Shown here one piece after another: positions 1 through 7,253 of a stretch of 33,971 bases of DNA (position 1 is the first letter of the stretch; the number at the start of each line of letters is the position of its first letter). Source of the stretch: CAYRHN01 sp964424115 (lineage in GTDB: Bacteria; Chloroflexota; Anaerolineae; Anaerolineales; Anaerolineaceae); NCBI GenBank assembly GCA_964424115.1, contig CAYRHN010000027.1:1-33971 (forward strand). The letters are read 5' to 3'. The notes under the pieces were generated by a model. That model saw only the letters and a list, made by a program, of their open reading frames with translations, had not been told where the DNA came from and ran no database searches. The translations under genes and the position numbers were made by a program.

Positions 1-192
1 GATCAAGCTATTTTTCTTCTCTCCCCTATTTCATGAACTAAAGATACAGTATCAAAGGTCGCCCATCACAAGCAAAAAACAGCCGGGCGGGTAAGGAGGA
101 TTGCGCGGCGCAGCCCGTCCTCATATTTGGCGCGTGAGCTATGCTTCACGAAGTGGTGATTTTTAGCACGTCAGGCAATCCATAAAATCGTG

Positions 193-198
193 TACAAT
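193..198 (+). promoter_or_regulatory. candidate -10 element upstream of serA
   Basis: TACAAT lies 39 bases upstream of the ATG at 238 and would give a leader of about 30 bases containing the AAAGGAG ribosome binding site at 221-227. I see no convincing -35 hexamer at the expected distance, so this is only a candidate. The rest of 1-237 holds no gene that I can support. Confidence 0.3.
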
Positions 199-237
199 AC
201 TTTAACGGCAAAAATCACAAAAAGGAGTGTTTTTGAC

Positions 238-1179
238 ATGAGTGCTTGGAAAGTCTTGTTAACCGATGGGTTGGAATCCAATGGCAGGGCCATCTTAGGC
301 CAGGCCGCGGAAGTGGTTGACCGTACCGGCATTAGCGCCGAAGAATTGCTCACCATCGTGGGCGAATACGACGCCCTGATCGTGCGCGGGCGCACCAAGG
401 TCACCCAGGCTGTGTTTGCCGCGGGGAAGAAACTAAAAGTGGTCGGGCGCGCCGGGGTGGGCGTGGATAACATCGACCTGAAGGCCGCCAAGGAAGCCAA
501 AGTGACCGTGGTCAACTCCCCGCTGGCCACCACCCTGGCTGTGGCGGAACTGACCCTGGGCATGATGCTCTCGCTGGTGCGCGAGCTGCCCCGTGCCGAT
601 GCAGGCATGAAGGCCGGCAAATGGCTGAAAAAAGAGCTGGAAGGCGTGGAGTTGAACGGCAAGACCCTGGGCGTGATCGGCTTTGGGCGGATCGGCGTGG
701 CTGTTGCCCAGCGCGCGGTTGCCTTCGGGATGAAGATCATCGCCTATGACCCGCTCCTCCCGGCCGAAGAGATCAAGAAACGCGGCGGCGAGCCGGTCTC
801 GTTGGACGAGCTGTATGCTCGCTCCAACATGATCACCATGCACATCCCGCTCACCGCGGATTCGAAGAACATGCTCAACGCTGCGGCTTTCGCCAAGATG
901 AAGGACGGCGTGCGCATTATCTGCGCGGCGCGCGGCGGCGTGATCGAAGAAGCCGCCCTGTTGGAAGCGCTCAACTCCGGTAAAGTGGCCGGGGCCGCTC
1001 TGGACGTGTTCGCTACCGAGCCGCCGGGACTGACCGAGCTGGTAGCCCACCCGCACCTGATCGCCATCCCCCACATCGGCGCCCAGACCGTGGAAGCCCA
1101 GGGCCGCGCCGCGGAAGACATTGGCAGCGAGATCGTGGCCGCCCTGAAGGGCGAGCCCCTGCGCTGGAAGGTTGCCTGA
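238..1179 (+). CDS. serA: D-3-phosphoglycerate dehydrogenase-like 2-hydroxyacid dehydrogenase, short form
   Basis: Predicted NAD-dependent oxidation of 3-phosphoglycerate to 3-phosphohydroxypyruvate, the first step of serine synthesis, in the cytoplasm. The 313-residue protein shows the D-2-hydroxyacid dehydrogenase layout: a substrate-domain half with VGRAGVGVDNID, the Rossmann motif GFGRIG at residues 148-153, and the catalytic Arg232 (in ARGG), Glu261 (in ATEPP) and His279 (in PHIGAQT). The ATG at 238 is preferred over an upstream GTG at 190 because AAAGGAG sits 10 bases before it. The protein ends right after the catalytic domain, so the ACT or ASB regulatory domains of longer SerA proteins are absent and serine feedback through them is not expected. 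The HIGAQTVEAQ segment favours phosphoglycerate dehydrogenase, but another 2-hydroxyacid substrate cannot be excluded. Confidence 0.85.
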   Translation: MSAWKVLLTDGLESNGRAILGQAAEVVDRTGISAEELLTIVGEYDALIVRGRTKVTQAVFAAGKKLKVVGRAGVGVDNIDLKAAKEAKVTVVNSPLATTLAVAELTLGMMLSLVRELPRADAGMKAGKWLKKELEGVELNGKTLGVIGFGRIGVAVAQRAVAFGMKIIAYDPLLPAEEIKKRGGEPVSLDELYARSNMITMHIPLTADSKNMLNAAAFAKMKDGVRIICAARGGVIEEAALLEALNSGKVAGAALDVFATEPPGLTELVAHPHLIAIPHIGAQTVEAQGRAAEDIGSEIVAALKGEPLRWKVA

Positions 1180-1207
1180 GCCAGGCTCACCAAAAATAGA
1201 GTGAACT

Positions 1208-1238
1208 TGTAGGGGCGGGTCTGAGACCCGCCCCTACA
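1208..1238. repeat. perfect 14-bp inverted repeat between serA and the M32 carboxypeptidase gene
   Basis: TGTAGGGGCGGGTC and GACCCGCCCCTACA pair perfectly around a TGA loop. There is no T tract after it on either strand, so it is not a classic terminator. The core GGGGCGGG...CCCGCCCC recurs in the hairpin at 2794-2819, which suggests a dispersed palindromic (REP-like) intergenic element. It could also attenuate read-through into the gene at 1270. Confidence 0.7.
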
Positions 1239-1269
1239 GGCCCGCTATGAATACAGAGGATATTTTTTG

Positions 1270-2772
1270 ATGAAAGAACATTACGATAAACTGATCGAAA
1301 AAATGGGCGAGATGACCGACCTGTACTATGCCCAGGCCGTGCTGGGCTGGGACCAGCAAACCTACATGCCTGAGGGCGGCTCGGACGAACGCAGCGCTCA
1401 GATGGCCACGCTGGCCAAGATCTCGCACGACATGCTGGTCAGCGACGAGACCGGGCGGCTGATCGAGGGCGCTGAGGAGTACGTCAAGGGTCTGGATCCC
1501 GACTCCGATGAGGCCCACCTGGTGAAGATCGCCCGCCGCAACTACGACAAGCAGGTGAAGGTGCCCGGCGAGAAAGTAGCCGAGTTCACCCGCGTCACCT
1601 CGGATGCCTTCGGCATCTGGCACCACGCCCGCCAGGCCAACGACTTCGCCAGCTTCCGTTCCATCCTGGAACGCGTCTTCGACCTGCGCCGCGAATATTC
1701 CGGCTTCTTCGCCCCCTATGACCACGTCTATGATCCCCTGCTGGATGACTTCGAGCCGGGGCTGAAGACCGCGGACGTCAAGGCCATCTTCTCCGCGCTG
1801 CGCCCCCGCCAGGTGGAGCTGATCAAAGCTATCGCCGCCCGCCCGCAGGTGGAATCCTCCTTCCTGCGCCAGGAGTTCCCCGAGAAAGGCCAGTGGGATT
1901 TCGGTGTGGAAGTGGCCACCCGCATAGGCTATGACTGGAAGTGCGGCCGCCAGGATAAGACCCCCCATCCCTTCACCACCGCCTTCGGCATCGGCGACGT
2001 GCGCATCACCACCCGCTTCGATCCCAAGTACATCGGCAGCGGCCTGTTTGGCACCATCCATGAGACCGGGCATGCCCTTTACGAGCAGGGCGTGGACCGC
2101 AAGTACGCCCGCACCCCCATCGCCAACGGTGCCTCCTATGCGGTGCATGAGTCCCAGTCGCGCATGTGGGAGAACCTGGTCGGGCGTTCGCTGCCCTTCT
2201 GGAAGTTCTTCTACAAGCGCCTGCAGGAGACCTTCCCCACCCAGCTCGGCAATGTGCCGCTGATGACCTTCTACAAGGGCATCAACCGCGTCAGCCCCTC
2301 GCTGATCCGCGTGGAAGCCGACGAGGCTACCTACAACCTGCACATCATGCTGCGCCTGGAGCTGGAGATCGAGATCCTGGAAGGCAAACTGGCGGTCAAG
2401 GATCTGCCGGAGGCCTGGAACACCCGCTTCCAGGAATACCTGGGCGTCACCCCGCCCAACGATGCAGACGGCGTGCTGCAGGACGTGCATTGGTGCAATG
2501 GTTACATCGGCTACTTCTCCACCTACGCGCTGGGCAACCTGGTTGCCTCGCAGTTGTGGGAGAAGATCGCCGTCGAAATTCCCAACCTGCCCGAACAGAT
2601 CGAGCGCGGCGAGTTCGGCGCGCTGCTGGGCTGGCTGCGCAAGAACGTGCACCAGTACGGCGCTAAGTACGAGCCGCAGGAGCTGATCCAGCGCGTCACC
2701 GGCAGCAAGATCGATCCCAACCCGTACATGCGTTATTTGACCAAGAAATACAGCGAAATCTACGGGCTGTAG
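1270..2772 (+). CDS. carboxypeptidase Taq-type metallopeptidase (family M32)
   Basis: Predicted cytoplasmic zinc carboxypeptidase that removes C-terminal residues from peptides. The 500-residue length is typical of M32. All the family signatures are visible: HPF (in KTPHPFTTAF), DVRITTR, the zinc motif HETGH at residues 264-268 with a further ligand Glu294 in HESQS, IRVEADEATYNLH, and GVLQDVHW near the C-terminus. The ATG at 1270 follows GAGGA at 1256-1260; an overlapping TTG one codon earlier is less likely. No signal peptide is present. It is co-directional with serA but separated by a strong palindrome, so co-transcription is uncertain. A GC-rich hairpin follows the stop codon. Confidence 0.95.
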   Translation: MKEHYDKLIEKMGEMTDLYYAQAVLGWDQQTYMPEGGSDERSAQMATLAKISHDMLVSDETGRLIEGAEEYVKGLDPDSDEAHLVKIARRNYDKQVKVPGEKVAEFTRVTSDAFGIWHHARQANDFASFRSILERVFDLRREYSGFFAPYDHVYDPLLDDFEPGLKTADVKAIFSALRPRQVELIKAIAARPQVESSFLRQEFPEKGQWDFGVEVATRIGYDWKCGRQDKTPHPFTTAFGIGDVRITTRFDPKYIGSGLFGTIHETGHALYEQGVDRKYARTPIANGASYAVHESQSRMWENLVGRSLPFWKFFYKRLQETFPTQLGNVPLMTFYKGINRVSPSLIRVEADEATYNLHIMLRLELEIEILEGKLAVKDLPEAWNTRFQEYLGVTPPNDADGVLQDVHWCNGYIGYFSTYALGNLVASQLWEKIAVEIPNLPEQIERGEFGALLGWLRKNVHQYGAKYEPQELIQRVTGSKIDPNPYMRYLTKKYSEIYGL

Positions 2773-2793
2773 ATTTTATTTTGAATGCCTTCG

Positions 2794-2819
2794 AAGGGGC
2801 GGGCCTGAACCCGCCCCTT
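2794..2819 (+). terminator. GC-rich hairpin downstream of the M32 gene
   Basis: AAGGGGCGGG and CCCGCCCCTT form a 10-bp stem around CCTGAA, followed by T-rich sequence (TTTGG then TTTT). It lies 22 bases after the stop codon, so it plausibly acts as an intrinsic terminator. The stem core matches the palindrome at 1208-1238. Confidence 0.6.
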
Positions 2820-2898
2820 TGGTTTTAAACCTGAACGCCAGGTTTCGTAGAGGCGCTGCGCCATGGTGGATCAGAGGGGTATGAACGCAGCATTCCTT

Positions 2899-3013
2899 GG
2901 GGCGCTGCGCCATGTTCTATCACGCCGTGACGAACGCAACAGAGTGGCGCCCGCCGGTTGGATCGCGGGCAGGCTTTTGCTAAGGTGTCACCAACGAATC
3001 CAACATGACAGTG
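2899..3013. repeat. intergenic structured repeat, copy 1 (B-A order)
   Basis: Part B runs from GGGGCGC at 2899 to GTGGCGCCC at 2944-2952. Part A contains GGCTTTTGCTAAGGTGTCACC and ends near CAACATGACAG. The same sequence follows directly as copy 2 with few differences. A weaker B-like segment lies at about 2845-2890. No plausible protein is encoded in 2773-3201; the stretch is made of these repeats. Confidence 0.75.
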
Positions 3014-3053
3014 CTCGAAGGGTACCCCTACACCTCGCGTGACATATCCTGTA

Positions 3054-3166
3054 GGGGCGCCACGCCATGTTCTATCAGGACGTGACGAATGCAACAGAGT
3101 GGCGCCCGGTATTTTATTCGCGGGTGGGCTTTTGTTAAGGTGTCACCAACGAATCCAACATGGCAG
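3054..3166. repeat. intergenic structured repeat, copy 2 (B-A order)
   Basis: This is a near copy of 2899-3013. Part B is bounded by a perfect 9-bp inverted repeat, GGGCGCCAC at 3055-3063 and GTGGCGCCC at 3099-3107. Between copy 1 and copy 2 lies a second inverted pair, CCCCTACA at 3025-3032 and TGTAGGGG at 3050-3057. It ends just before the promoter of the lipoprotein gene. Confidence 0.75.
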
Positions 3167-3188
3167 CCCGCACCTTACATTTTCAGGT

Positions 3189-3194
3189 TATAAT
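3189..3194 (+). promoter_or_regulatory. TATAAT -10 element seven bases before the lipoprotein ATG
   Basis: A perfect TATAAT is followed by seven bases and then the ATG at 3202, with no ribosome binding site in between. If used, transcription would begin at or next to the A of the start codon, giving a leaderless mRNA. No good -35 hexamer is visible. The minus-strand gene at 5540 has the same arrangement. Confidence 0.45.
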
Positions 3195-3201
3195 CATCTG
3201 G

Positions 3202-4320
3202 ATGAAACGCGCGCCTGCTCTGATGATCCTGCTCTTCCTGGCCGCCCTGGCTGCTGCCGGGTGCCAGGGGCGCGTGCCGCGCGACAACGTGCAGGCCAGC
3301 CCCACCGCCAGCCCCACGCTCTCCCCCACCAGCACCTCCAGCCCCGAGCCTACCCTCGCCCCCAGCCAGACCGCCAGCCCCACCCAGCCTGGCGCCCTCA
3401 CCATCCCCACCCTGCCGCCGGTCGAACCAACCGATTACCTCTCGCCCACCCCCGGGCCGACCTTCACCCCCGACTGCGGCGCGGTCACCTGCACCCCCAC
3501 CATTACCCCCACTGCCTCGCGCACGCCGACCATCACCCGCACGCCCACCGTGACGCGCACCGCTTCACGCACCCCTACGGCTACGCGCACCCGGATCCCC
3601 ACCCGCACCCGCACCAACACCCCCACCCCCACCATCACCCCCACTCCTACCCCGCCTAATTCCTATTTGTTCATCCAGCAGCCGGGCCTGCTCTCCCGCC
3701 TGGTCTCTCCCTTCAAGATCCTGGCCGGTGTCCATCCCGGGCAGGACGGCCTGGTGCATATTGACCTGATCGGCGAGGATTCGCGCATCATCAACCAGCA
3801 ATTATTGGATTATAAATACTACCTCGGCCGCGAGATCTTCATCGACCCCGAGCTGAGCTTCGATATTCCCGGCGTGGCCGAAACCGCCCGCCTGTCTGTG
3901 TATGTCAACGACCTGTATGGGCGCAGCATGGCGCTTACTTCGGTGGATGTGATCCTGCTCTCGATCGGCGAGCAGGTGCTTTACCCGCCCAGGGACCTGC
4001 GCGAGCCGTATATCCTGCGCGCCCCCTTCGAGAACCAGGTTGTTTCCGGCGGGACGCTGTATGTCAGCGGCCTGATCCGCCCGGTCAATCAGAACCCGAT
4101 CCTCTTTGAGCTGTACGACGAGCAGGGCAAGCTGCTGGCCACCAGCCAGCTGCAGATCCCCATGCCCACCGGCGATATCAGCCACAACCCATTCGAACTG
4201 GAGATGAACTACACCATCAGCGCCCAGACCAATGCCCGCCTGACCATCCGCCAGGTGAGCGACGGGCGCATTCCCGGCACCGTGGCCCTCGGCAGTCAGG
4301 CCGTCATCCTAAATCCTTAA
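3202..4320 (+). CDS. secreted lipoprotein with Thr/Pro-rich linker and Gmad2-like C-terminal domain
   Basis: The 372-residue protein begins with a signal peptide (MKRAPALMILLFLAALAAAG) ending in a lipobox with Cys21, so membrane anchoring outside the cell is expected. Residues of about 30-150 are a low-complexity stalk of Ser, Thr and Pro (repeated TPT and RTPT), a likely O-glycosylation region. The C-terminal half is globular beta-rich sequence. Its last ~110 residues (ILRAPFENQVVSGG..., YVSGLIRP, ELYDEQGKLLAT) resemble the Gmad2 immunoglobulin-like domain found in spore-germination and cell-surface proteins; this assignment is by eye. The start has no ribosome binding site but sits seven bases after TATAAT. 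An in-frame ATG at 3160 would place 14 residues before the signal peptide and is less likely. Substrate and partner are unknown. Confidence 0.75.
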   Translation: MKRAPALMILLFLAALAAAGCQGRVPRDNVQASPTASPTLSPTSTSSPEPTLAPSQTASPTQPGALTIPTLPPVEPTDYLSPTPGPTFTPDCGAVTCTPTITPTASRTPTITRTPTVTRTASRTPTATRTRIPTRTRTNTPTPTITPTPTPPNSYLFIQQPGLLSRLVSPFKILAGVHPGQDGLVHIDLIGEDSRIINQQLLDYKYYLGREIFIDPELSFDIPGVAETARLSVYVNDLYGRSMALTSVDVILLSIGEQVLYPPRDLREPYILRAPFENQVVSGGTLYVSGLIRPVNQNPILFELYDEQGKLLATSQLQIPMPTGDISHNPFELEMNYTISAQTNARLTIRQVSDGRIPGTVALGSQAVILNP

Positions 4321-4361
4321 TCAGCCGACAGGAGAGCCGTCAGCTGTGAGCTGTAAACAAC

Positions 4362-5540
4362 CTACGCCCCGCCCTGGGTGTAATATTTCGGGTCGGTCGG
4401 GGTCTGGTTGGAGGGGTCGTGGACGTACACCCAATCTCCTTCGCGGGCCCATTCGAACAACCAGCGGCTGTCGCTGATCGACAGGTTGACACAGCCGTGC
4501 GACTGGGGGTAACCGAAGAGCGTGCGCCAGTAAGCCCCGTGCAGGGCACGTGATTCATCGTAGTACATGGTATAAGGCACGCGCTCAAAGTAATAGTAAT
4601 CCGAGCGGTCGGCTTCGAAGGTGCCGGACATGTTCTCGGTCTCTTTTTTCTGGTAGATCTGGAACACTCCCGGGCGGGTGTAGAAGGGCTTCATCCCGGT
4701 CGCCACCAGGGTGGCGAATTTGAGCTGGCCGTCCTCGTACACTCCCAGGGTCTGGTTATACAGGTCGACATCGATCCAGCGGTTGGCGGTCACGCCATCG
4801 GGGCGGGTGCGCCGGATGACAAACTGGCGCACAAAATGCCGGCTGACCCACTGGTCGGCGCCGATCATATACCAGGTGGTGGCGCCGTCATCCACCACGT
4901 CGTAAATTTGCACCACCGTCTGCGGGTAGAACTTCTCCCCCACCTGCGGGTAGGCCTCGCCGGGGCCGCTGCGGGCGTAGCCCTCGTCGATCGTCCAGCC
5001 GAAGGAATTGAACGGCGTGGCGCGGAAGATCAGCCCCTGGAAGGAGCCGGAATAGATGCAGCAGGAGGAATCAGCTTCCGCCCCGGCCACCCAAAAGCCC
5101 GAGATCAGGCGGAAGTAGGAGCCGTCCGCCAGGCGCACGCGCTCGGCCACCGCCAGGTACTTGGAGCCGAAGGGGTAGGTATAGGAGCTGTTGCGCGCCA
5201 CCGCGTCGGCCAGCGAGCTGTAGGCCGGGACGCTCTCCTTGGAGATGCGCAGGTAAGCGTCTGGGGCGATCTTATAGGATTCGTCGGCGTGCACGGCCGG
5301 GAGCGGACGGAGCGGGAAGGGCATGCCGATCTGCGCCATGTGGGTGAGGACAGCCGAGGGGCCGAGCGGCAGGCAGTCGCCGGAGCCGGAGGGGTAAGCG
5401 TCCGGCAGGCAGAGCGGCTCGCCGGAATAGCTTTCGGGCTGCGCGGCAGACAGGGCCTGCGCACCTTGCACCTGCCAGGCCAGGGCCAGTCCCACCGCCA
5501 GGGCGAGGAGGAGGGCAACCAATAAGAAATTTCGTTTCAT
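4362..5540 (-). CDS. L,D-transpeptidase (YkuD domain) with SH3-like region
   Basis: Predicted extracytoplasmic enzyme that makes L,D cross-links in peptidoglycan or attaches proteins to it. Of 392 residues, 1-29 form a signal peptide (MKRNFLLVALLLALAVGLALAW). The middle has an SH3b-like stretch (EGYARSGPGEAYPQVGEKFY ... WVSRHFV), a likely wall-binding module. The YkuD catalytic domain fills about residues 265-385 and contains His334 in HGAYW and the active site His348-Gly-Cys350 in SHGCVNLS, all intact. The ATG at 5540 is chosen because the signal peptide starts there; it lacks a ribosome binding site but follows TACAAT by seven bases. It converges with the lipoprotein gene ending at 4320. 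Together with a sortase nearby, it supports a peptidoglycan-bearing envelope. Confidence 0.93.
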   Translation of the reverse strand: MKRNFLLVALLLALAVGLALAWQVQGAQALSAAQPESYSGEPLCLPDAYPSGSGDCLPLGPSAVLTHMAQIGMPFPLRPLPAVHADESYKIAPDAYLRISKESVPAYSSLADAVARNSSYTYPFGSKYLAVAERVRLADGSYFRLISGFWVAGAEADSSCCIYSGSFQGLIFRATPFNSFGWTIDEGYARSGPGEAYPQVGEKFYPQTVVQIYDVVDDGATTWYMIGADQWVSRHFVRQFVIRRTRPDGVTANRWIDVDLYNQTLGVYEDGQLKFATLVATGMKPFYTRPGVFQIYQKKETENMSGTFEADRSDYYYFERVPYTMYYDESRALHGAYWRTLFGYPQSHGCVNLSISDSRWLFEWAREGDWVYVHDPSNQTPTDPKYYTQGGA

Positions 5541-5547
5541 GCGGGAG

Positions 5548-5553
5548 ATTGTA
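5548..5553 (-). promoter_or_regulatory. extended -10 element seven bases before the L,D-transpeptidase ATG
   Basis: Read on the minus strand the sequence is TGTTACAATC, a TGn-extended -10, then seven bases and the ATG at 5540. There is no Shine-Dalgarno sequence in the seven bases. This predicts a leaderless transcript like that of the gene at 3202. Confidence 0.45.
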
Positions 5554-5648
5554 ACACAAATTAAACGCAATTTTTTAACACGGATGGAACGGATGGAACA
5601 GATTTACACGGATCGAACAAAACCCTGAGCAGGTTGAGTTGAGTGCTA

Positions 5649-5790
5649 CGGGCTTTTGTTAAGGTGTCACCCTCCAATCCACCACGGCAGTGCCCGAAGG
5701 GGACCCCTACAACAGGCAATGTGTATCCGTAGGGGCGCCACGCCATGTTCGATCAGGAGGTATCGACCGCAACAAAGTGGCGCCCGCCTG
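5649..5790. repeat. intergenic structured repeat, copy 3 (A-B order)
   Basis: Part A starts at about 5649 (CGGGCTTTTGTTAAGGTGTC) and ends in CCCCTACA at 5704-5711. Part B starts with GTAGGGGCGCCACGCCATGTT at about 5729 and ends at GTGGCGCCC (5777-5785). B is again enclosed by the 9-bp inverted repeat (5733-5741 with 5777-5785). It matches the copies at 2899-3166 but is more diverged. No protein-coding gene is supported in 5541-5924. Confidence 0.7.
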
Positions 5791-5885
5791 TAACACAACA
5801 CAAACCGCGGGCGGGGTGATTTTCTTCGTAAAATCTTCTCTTGTTCACATTTATTTTTAATTCAACCGGCATACGATGACGGTAG

Positions 5886-5901
5886 TTGATCAAACGATCA
5901 A
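5886..5901. promoter_or_regulatory. small inverted repeat upstream of the cupredoxin-like gene
   Basis: TTGATC and GATCAA flank AAAC, 24 bases before the ATG at 5925. It could be an operator or a short leader hairpin. The arms are only 6 bp, so the call is weak. Confidence 0.25.
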
Positions 5902-5924
5902 TCATTCTAGAAAGGACGAGGATT

Positions 5925-6302
5925 ATGAAAGGGATACGATCAGGTTCTATTGTTCTTTTGGCGATCCTGCTGACCGCCTGCAGCGCCGCAATAGCGCCGA
6001 CATTGATATCCGGTATTCCGGTGACCGGAAAACCGGCCTCCACACCGGCCCCGATCGAAAAATACGTGAATATCAACAATTTGAGGCTGGATCACCCCCG
6101 CCTCATCGTGCTGGTCGGGACGACGGTGAACTGGACTAACCAGGACCCCACGGTCCACACCCTGGTCTCGGATCATTTGAACTGGACCCCGGTGGACATG
6201 GCCCAGGGCTCCTCCTTCTCGTTCCAGTTCGTCCTGCCGGGCATCTATAACTACCATTTGAAGGATGACCCGAACGTCACCGGCGACGTGATCGTTTTCT
6301 AG
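5925..6302 (+). CDS. cupredoxin-fold lipoprotein lacking most type-1 copper ligands
   Basis: A 125-residue secreted protein. The signal peptide ends in a lipobox (LLTAC) with Cys19. Residues 48-125 follow the plastocyanin/cupredoxin pattern: VGTTVNWTNQDPTVHTLVSD, then FSFQFVLPGIYNYHLKDDP and a final GDVIVF strand. The first ligand histidine is kept as His78. In the usual C-x-x-H-P-x-M loop, however, Leu112, Asp115 and Val118 occupy the Cys, His and Met positions, so a normal blue-copper centre is not possible. His111 might form a different metal site with His78. The ATG at 5925 has AAGGA at 5912-5916 plus a nearer GAGGA. It stands alone and is followed by a strong terminator. The role is unknown; a structural or altered metal-binding cupredoxin is my inference. 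Confidence 0.75.
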   Translation: MKGIRSGSIVLLAILLTACSAAIAPTLISGIPVTGKPASTPAPIEKYVNINNLRLDHPRLIVLVGTTVNWTNQDPTVHTLVSDHLNWTPVDMAQGSSFSFQFVLPGIYNYHLKDDPNVTGDVIVF

Positions 6303-6326
6303 AACAACTTCCCAGCAGGATGAAAT

Positions 6327-6359
6327 AACCCTCGCAGGCCTGGGGAACCTGCGAGGGTT
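6327..6359 (+). terminator. intrinsic terminator after the cupredoxin-like gene
   Basis: AACCCTCGCAGG and CCTGCGAGGGTT form a perfect 12-bp stem with a 9-base loop, followed by TGATTTAT. It begins 25 bases after the stop codon at 6302. Confidence 0.7.
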
Positions 6360-6379
6360 TGATTTATAGGTTCTTGTAG

Positions 6380-6437
6380 GTTGGGTTGAGCGATCCAGGC
6401 TTGACGCCCGGCAATAAACCACGAAGCGAAACCCAAC
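6380..6437. repeat. GTTGGGTT...AACCCAAC inverted repeat
   Basis: GTTGGGTT at 6380-6387 and AACCCAAC at 6430-6437 enclose a short spacer with GCG/CGAAGCG near the arms. A further GTTGGGC lies just after. The form (GTAGGTTGGGTTGAGCG ... GCGAAACCCAAC) resembles a dispersed intergenic repeat seen in many bacterial genomes; that recollection is unverified. Confidence 0.5.
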
Positions 6438-6479
6438 ATTCGGGTTGTTGGGCTATGCAGCAACTTGGGATGGCATGAT

Positions 6480-7181
6480 CTACCACACCCCCGGGATCAG
6501 CCTGGAACGCACCCGCGCGGCGTATGCGGCGTAGCCGGGCAGTTCGGTGCGCAGGGTCCTGTCCTCAAAATAGGTGCGCGCGACAACCGCGGCAGCCAGC
6601 AGGGCAAAGGGAATAAAGCCCCACCATGAGCCCAGCCAGAGCGGGATGCCGGCGCAGTTGAGAGCCAGCCCCAGGTAGCCGGGGTGGCGCAAGTAGCGGT
6701 AAGGGCCCTGGTCGCAGACGGTGTGCCCGCGCTCATTCTGGATGCGCACCACCACCGAAAAGTAGCGGTTGGTGGTCATCGCCCAGCCGAAGAGGAAATC
6801 GCCGAAGATCATCCCCGCCAGCCCCAGAATGCGCAGGGCGGTGTGGATGGCGCTCCAGCCGAAACGCTGGTCCAGCCCGCACACAACCAGGATCAACAGG
6901 CCGCCAAAGCCGGTCAGCGGGGCCAGCAGCCTGTCCCAGCCCTTGATATCTGCGTGTAGCTCGCCGCGCTCCTCCATCAGGTCGGCTGCTCCGCTGCGCC
7001 GGAGCAAGACCAGCGCGTTGCCGAGGATGAAGAGCAGGTAGACGGCCAGGTAGATCCAGCCGGAGCCCCAATCCCAGCGCCCAGCGGGAAGGAACAACGC
7101 CAGCGCCTGGAGCAGGACCAATATGCTGATCTGCGCCAGGCGCCGGGTCAGGGCCTTACGGAAACGAGCTTTATCCTCCAT
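6480..7181 (-). CDS. isoprenylcysteine carboxyl methyltransferase (ICMT/PEMT)-like membrane protein
   Basis: A 233-residue integral membrane protein with about five hydrophobic helices. The C-terminal third carries the ICMT/PEMT-type SAM-binding pattern: GPYRYLRHPGYLGL, then a hydrophobic helix (LWLGSWWGFIPFALLAAAVV), then YFEDRTLRTELPGYAAYAARV. The RHPGY and E-x-x-L...Y-x-x-Y elements are characteristic of the family. The methyl acceptor in bacteria is generally unknown and may be a lipid or small molecule. The ATG at 7181 is preceded by a good GGAGGG site. It lies 72 bases downstream of the giant sortase-adhesin gene on the same strand, with a strong palindrome between them, so partial read-through is possible. 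It ends close to the repeat at 6380-6437. Confidence 0.85.
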   Translation of the reverse strand: MEDKARFRKALTRRLAQISILVLLQALALFLPAGRWDWGSGWIYLAVYLLFILGNALVLLRRSGAADLMEERGELHADIKGWDRLLAPLTGFGGLLILVVCGLDQRFGWSAIHTALRILGLAGMIFGDFLFGWAMTTNRYFSVVVRIQNERGHTVCDQGPYRYLRHPGYLGLALNCAGIPLWLGSWWGFIPFALLAAAVVARTYFEDRTLRTELPGYAAYAARVRSRLIPGVW

Positions 7182-7203
7182 AATCCCTCCGCGAATACAC
7201 AGG

Positions 7204-7237
7204 TCATTGGGAGCGTCCGCAAGGGCGCTCCCAATGA
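7204..7237. repeat. palindrome with GNRA-type loop between the adhesin and ICMT-like genes
   Basis: TCATTGGGAGCG pairs perfectly with CGCTCCCAATGA. With a G-U pair and two C-G pairs the stem extends inward to a GCAA tetraloop. On the minus strand it lies about 16 bases after the adhesin stop codon, but the A-rich tract precedes rather than follows the hairpin, so it is not a classic terminator for that gene. It may be an mRNA-stabilising or REP-like element. Confidence 0.5.
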
Positions 7238-7253
7238 CAGGAAATCAGTTTTT

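Noticed and set aside
1234..2652. 472-codon minus-strand frame over the M32 carboxypeptidase gene
   Set aside because: The + strand frame has every M32 motif and a good ribosome binding site; the minus frame shows no family signature.
2825..3094. Small minus-strand protein, with a similar one at 5561-5746
   Set aside because: Their similar translations simply reflect the shared intergenic repeat; reading frames start outside it and there is no ribosome binding site.
2899..3166. CRISPR array
   Set aside because: Only two units of more than 100 bp with internal inverted repeats and no unique spacers of uniform size; no cas genes are present.
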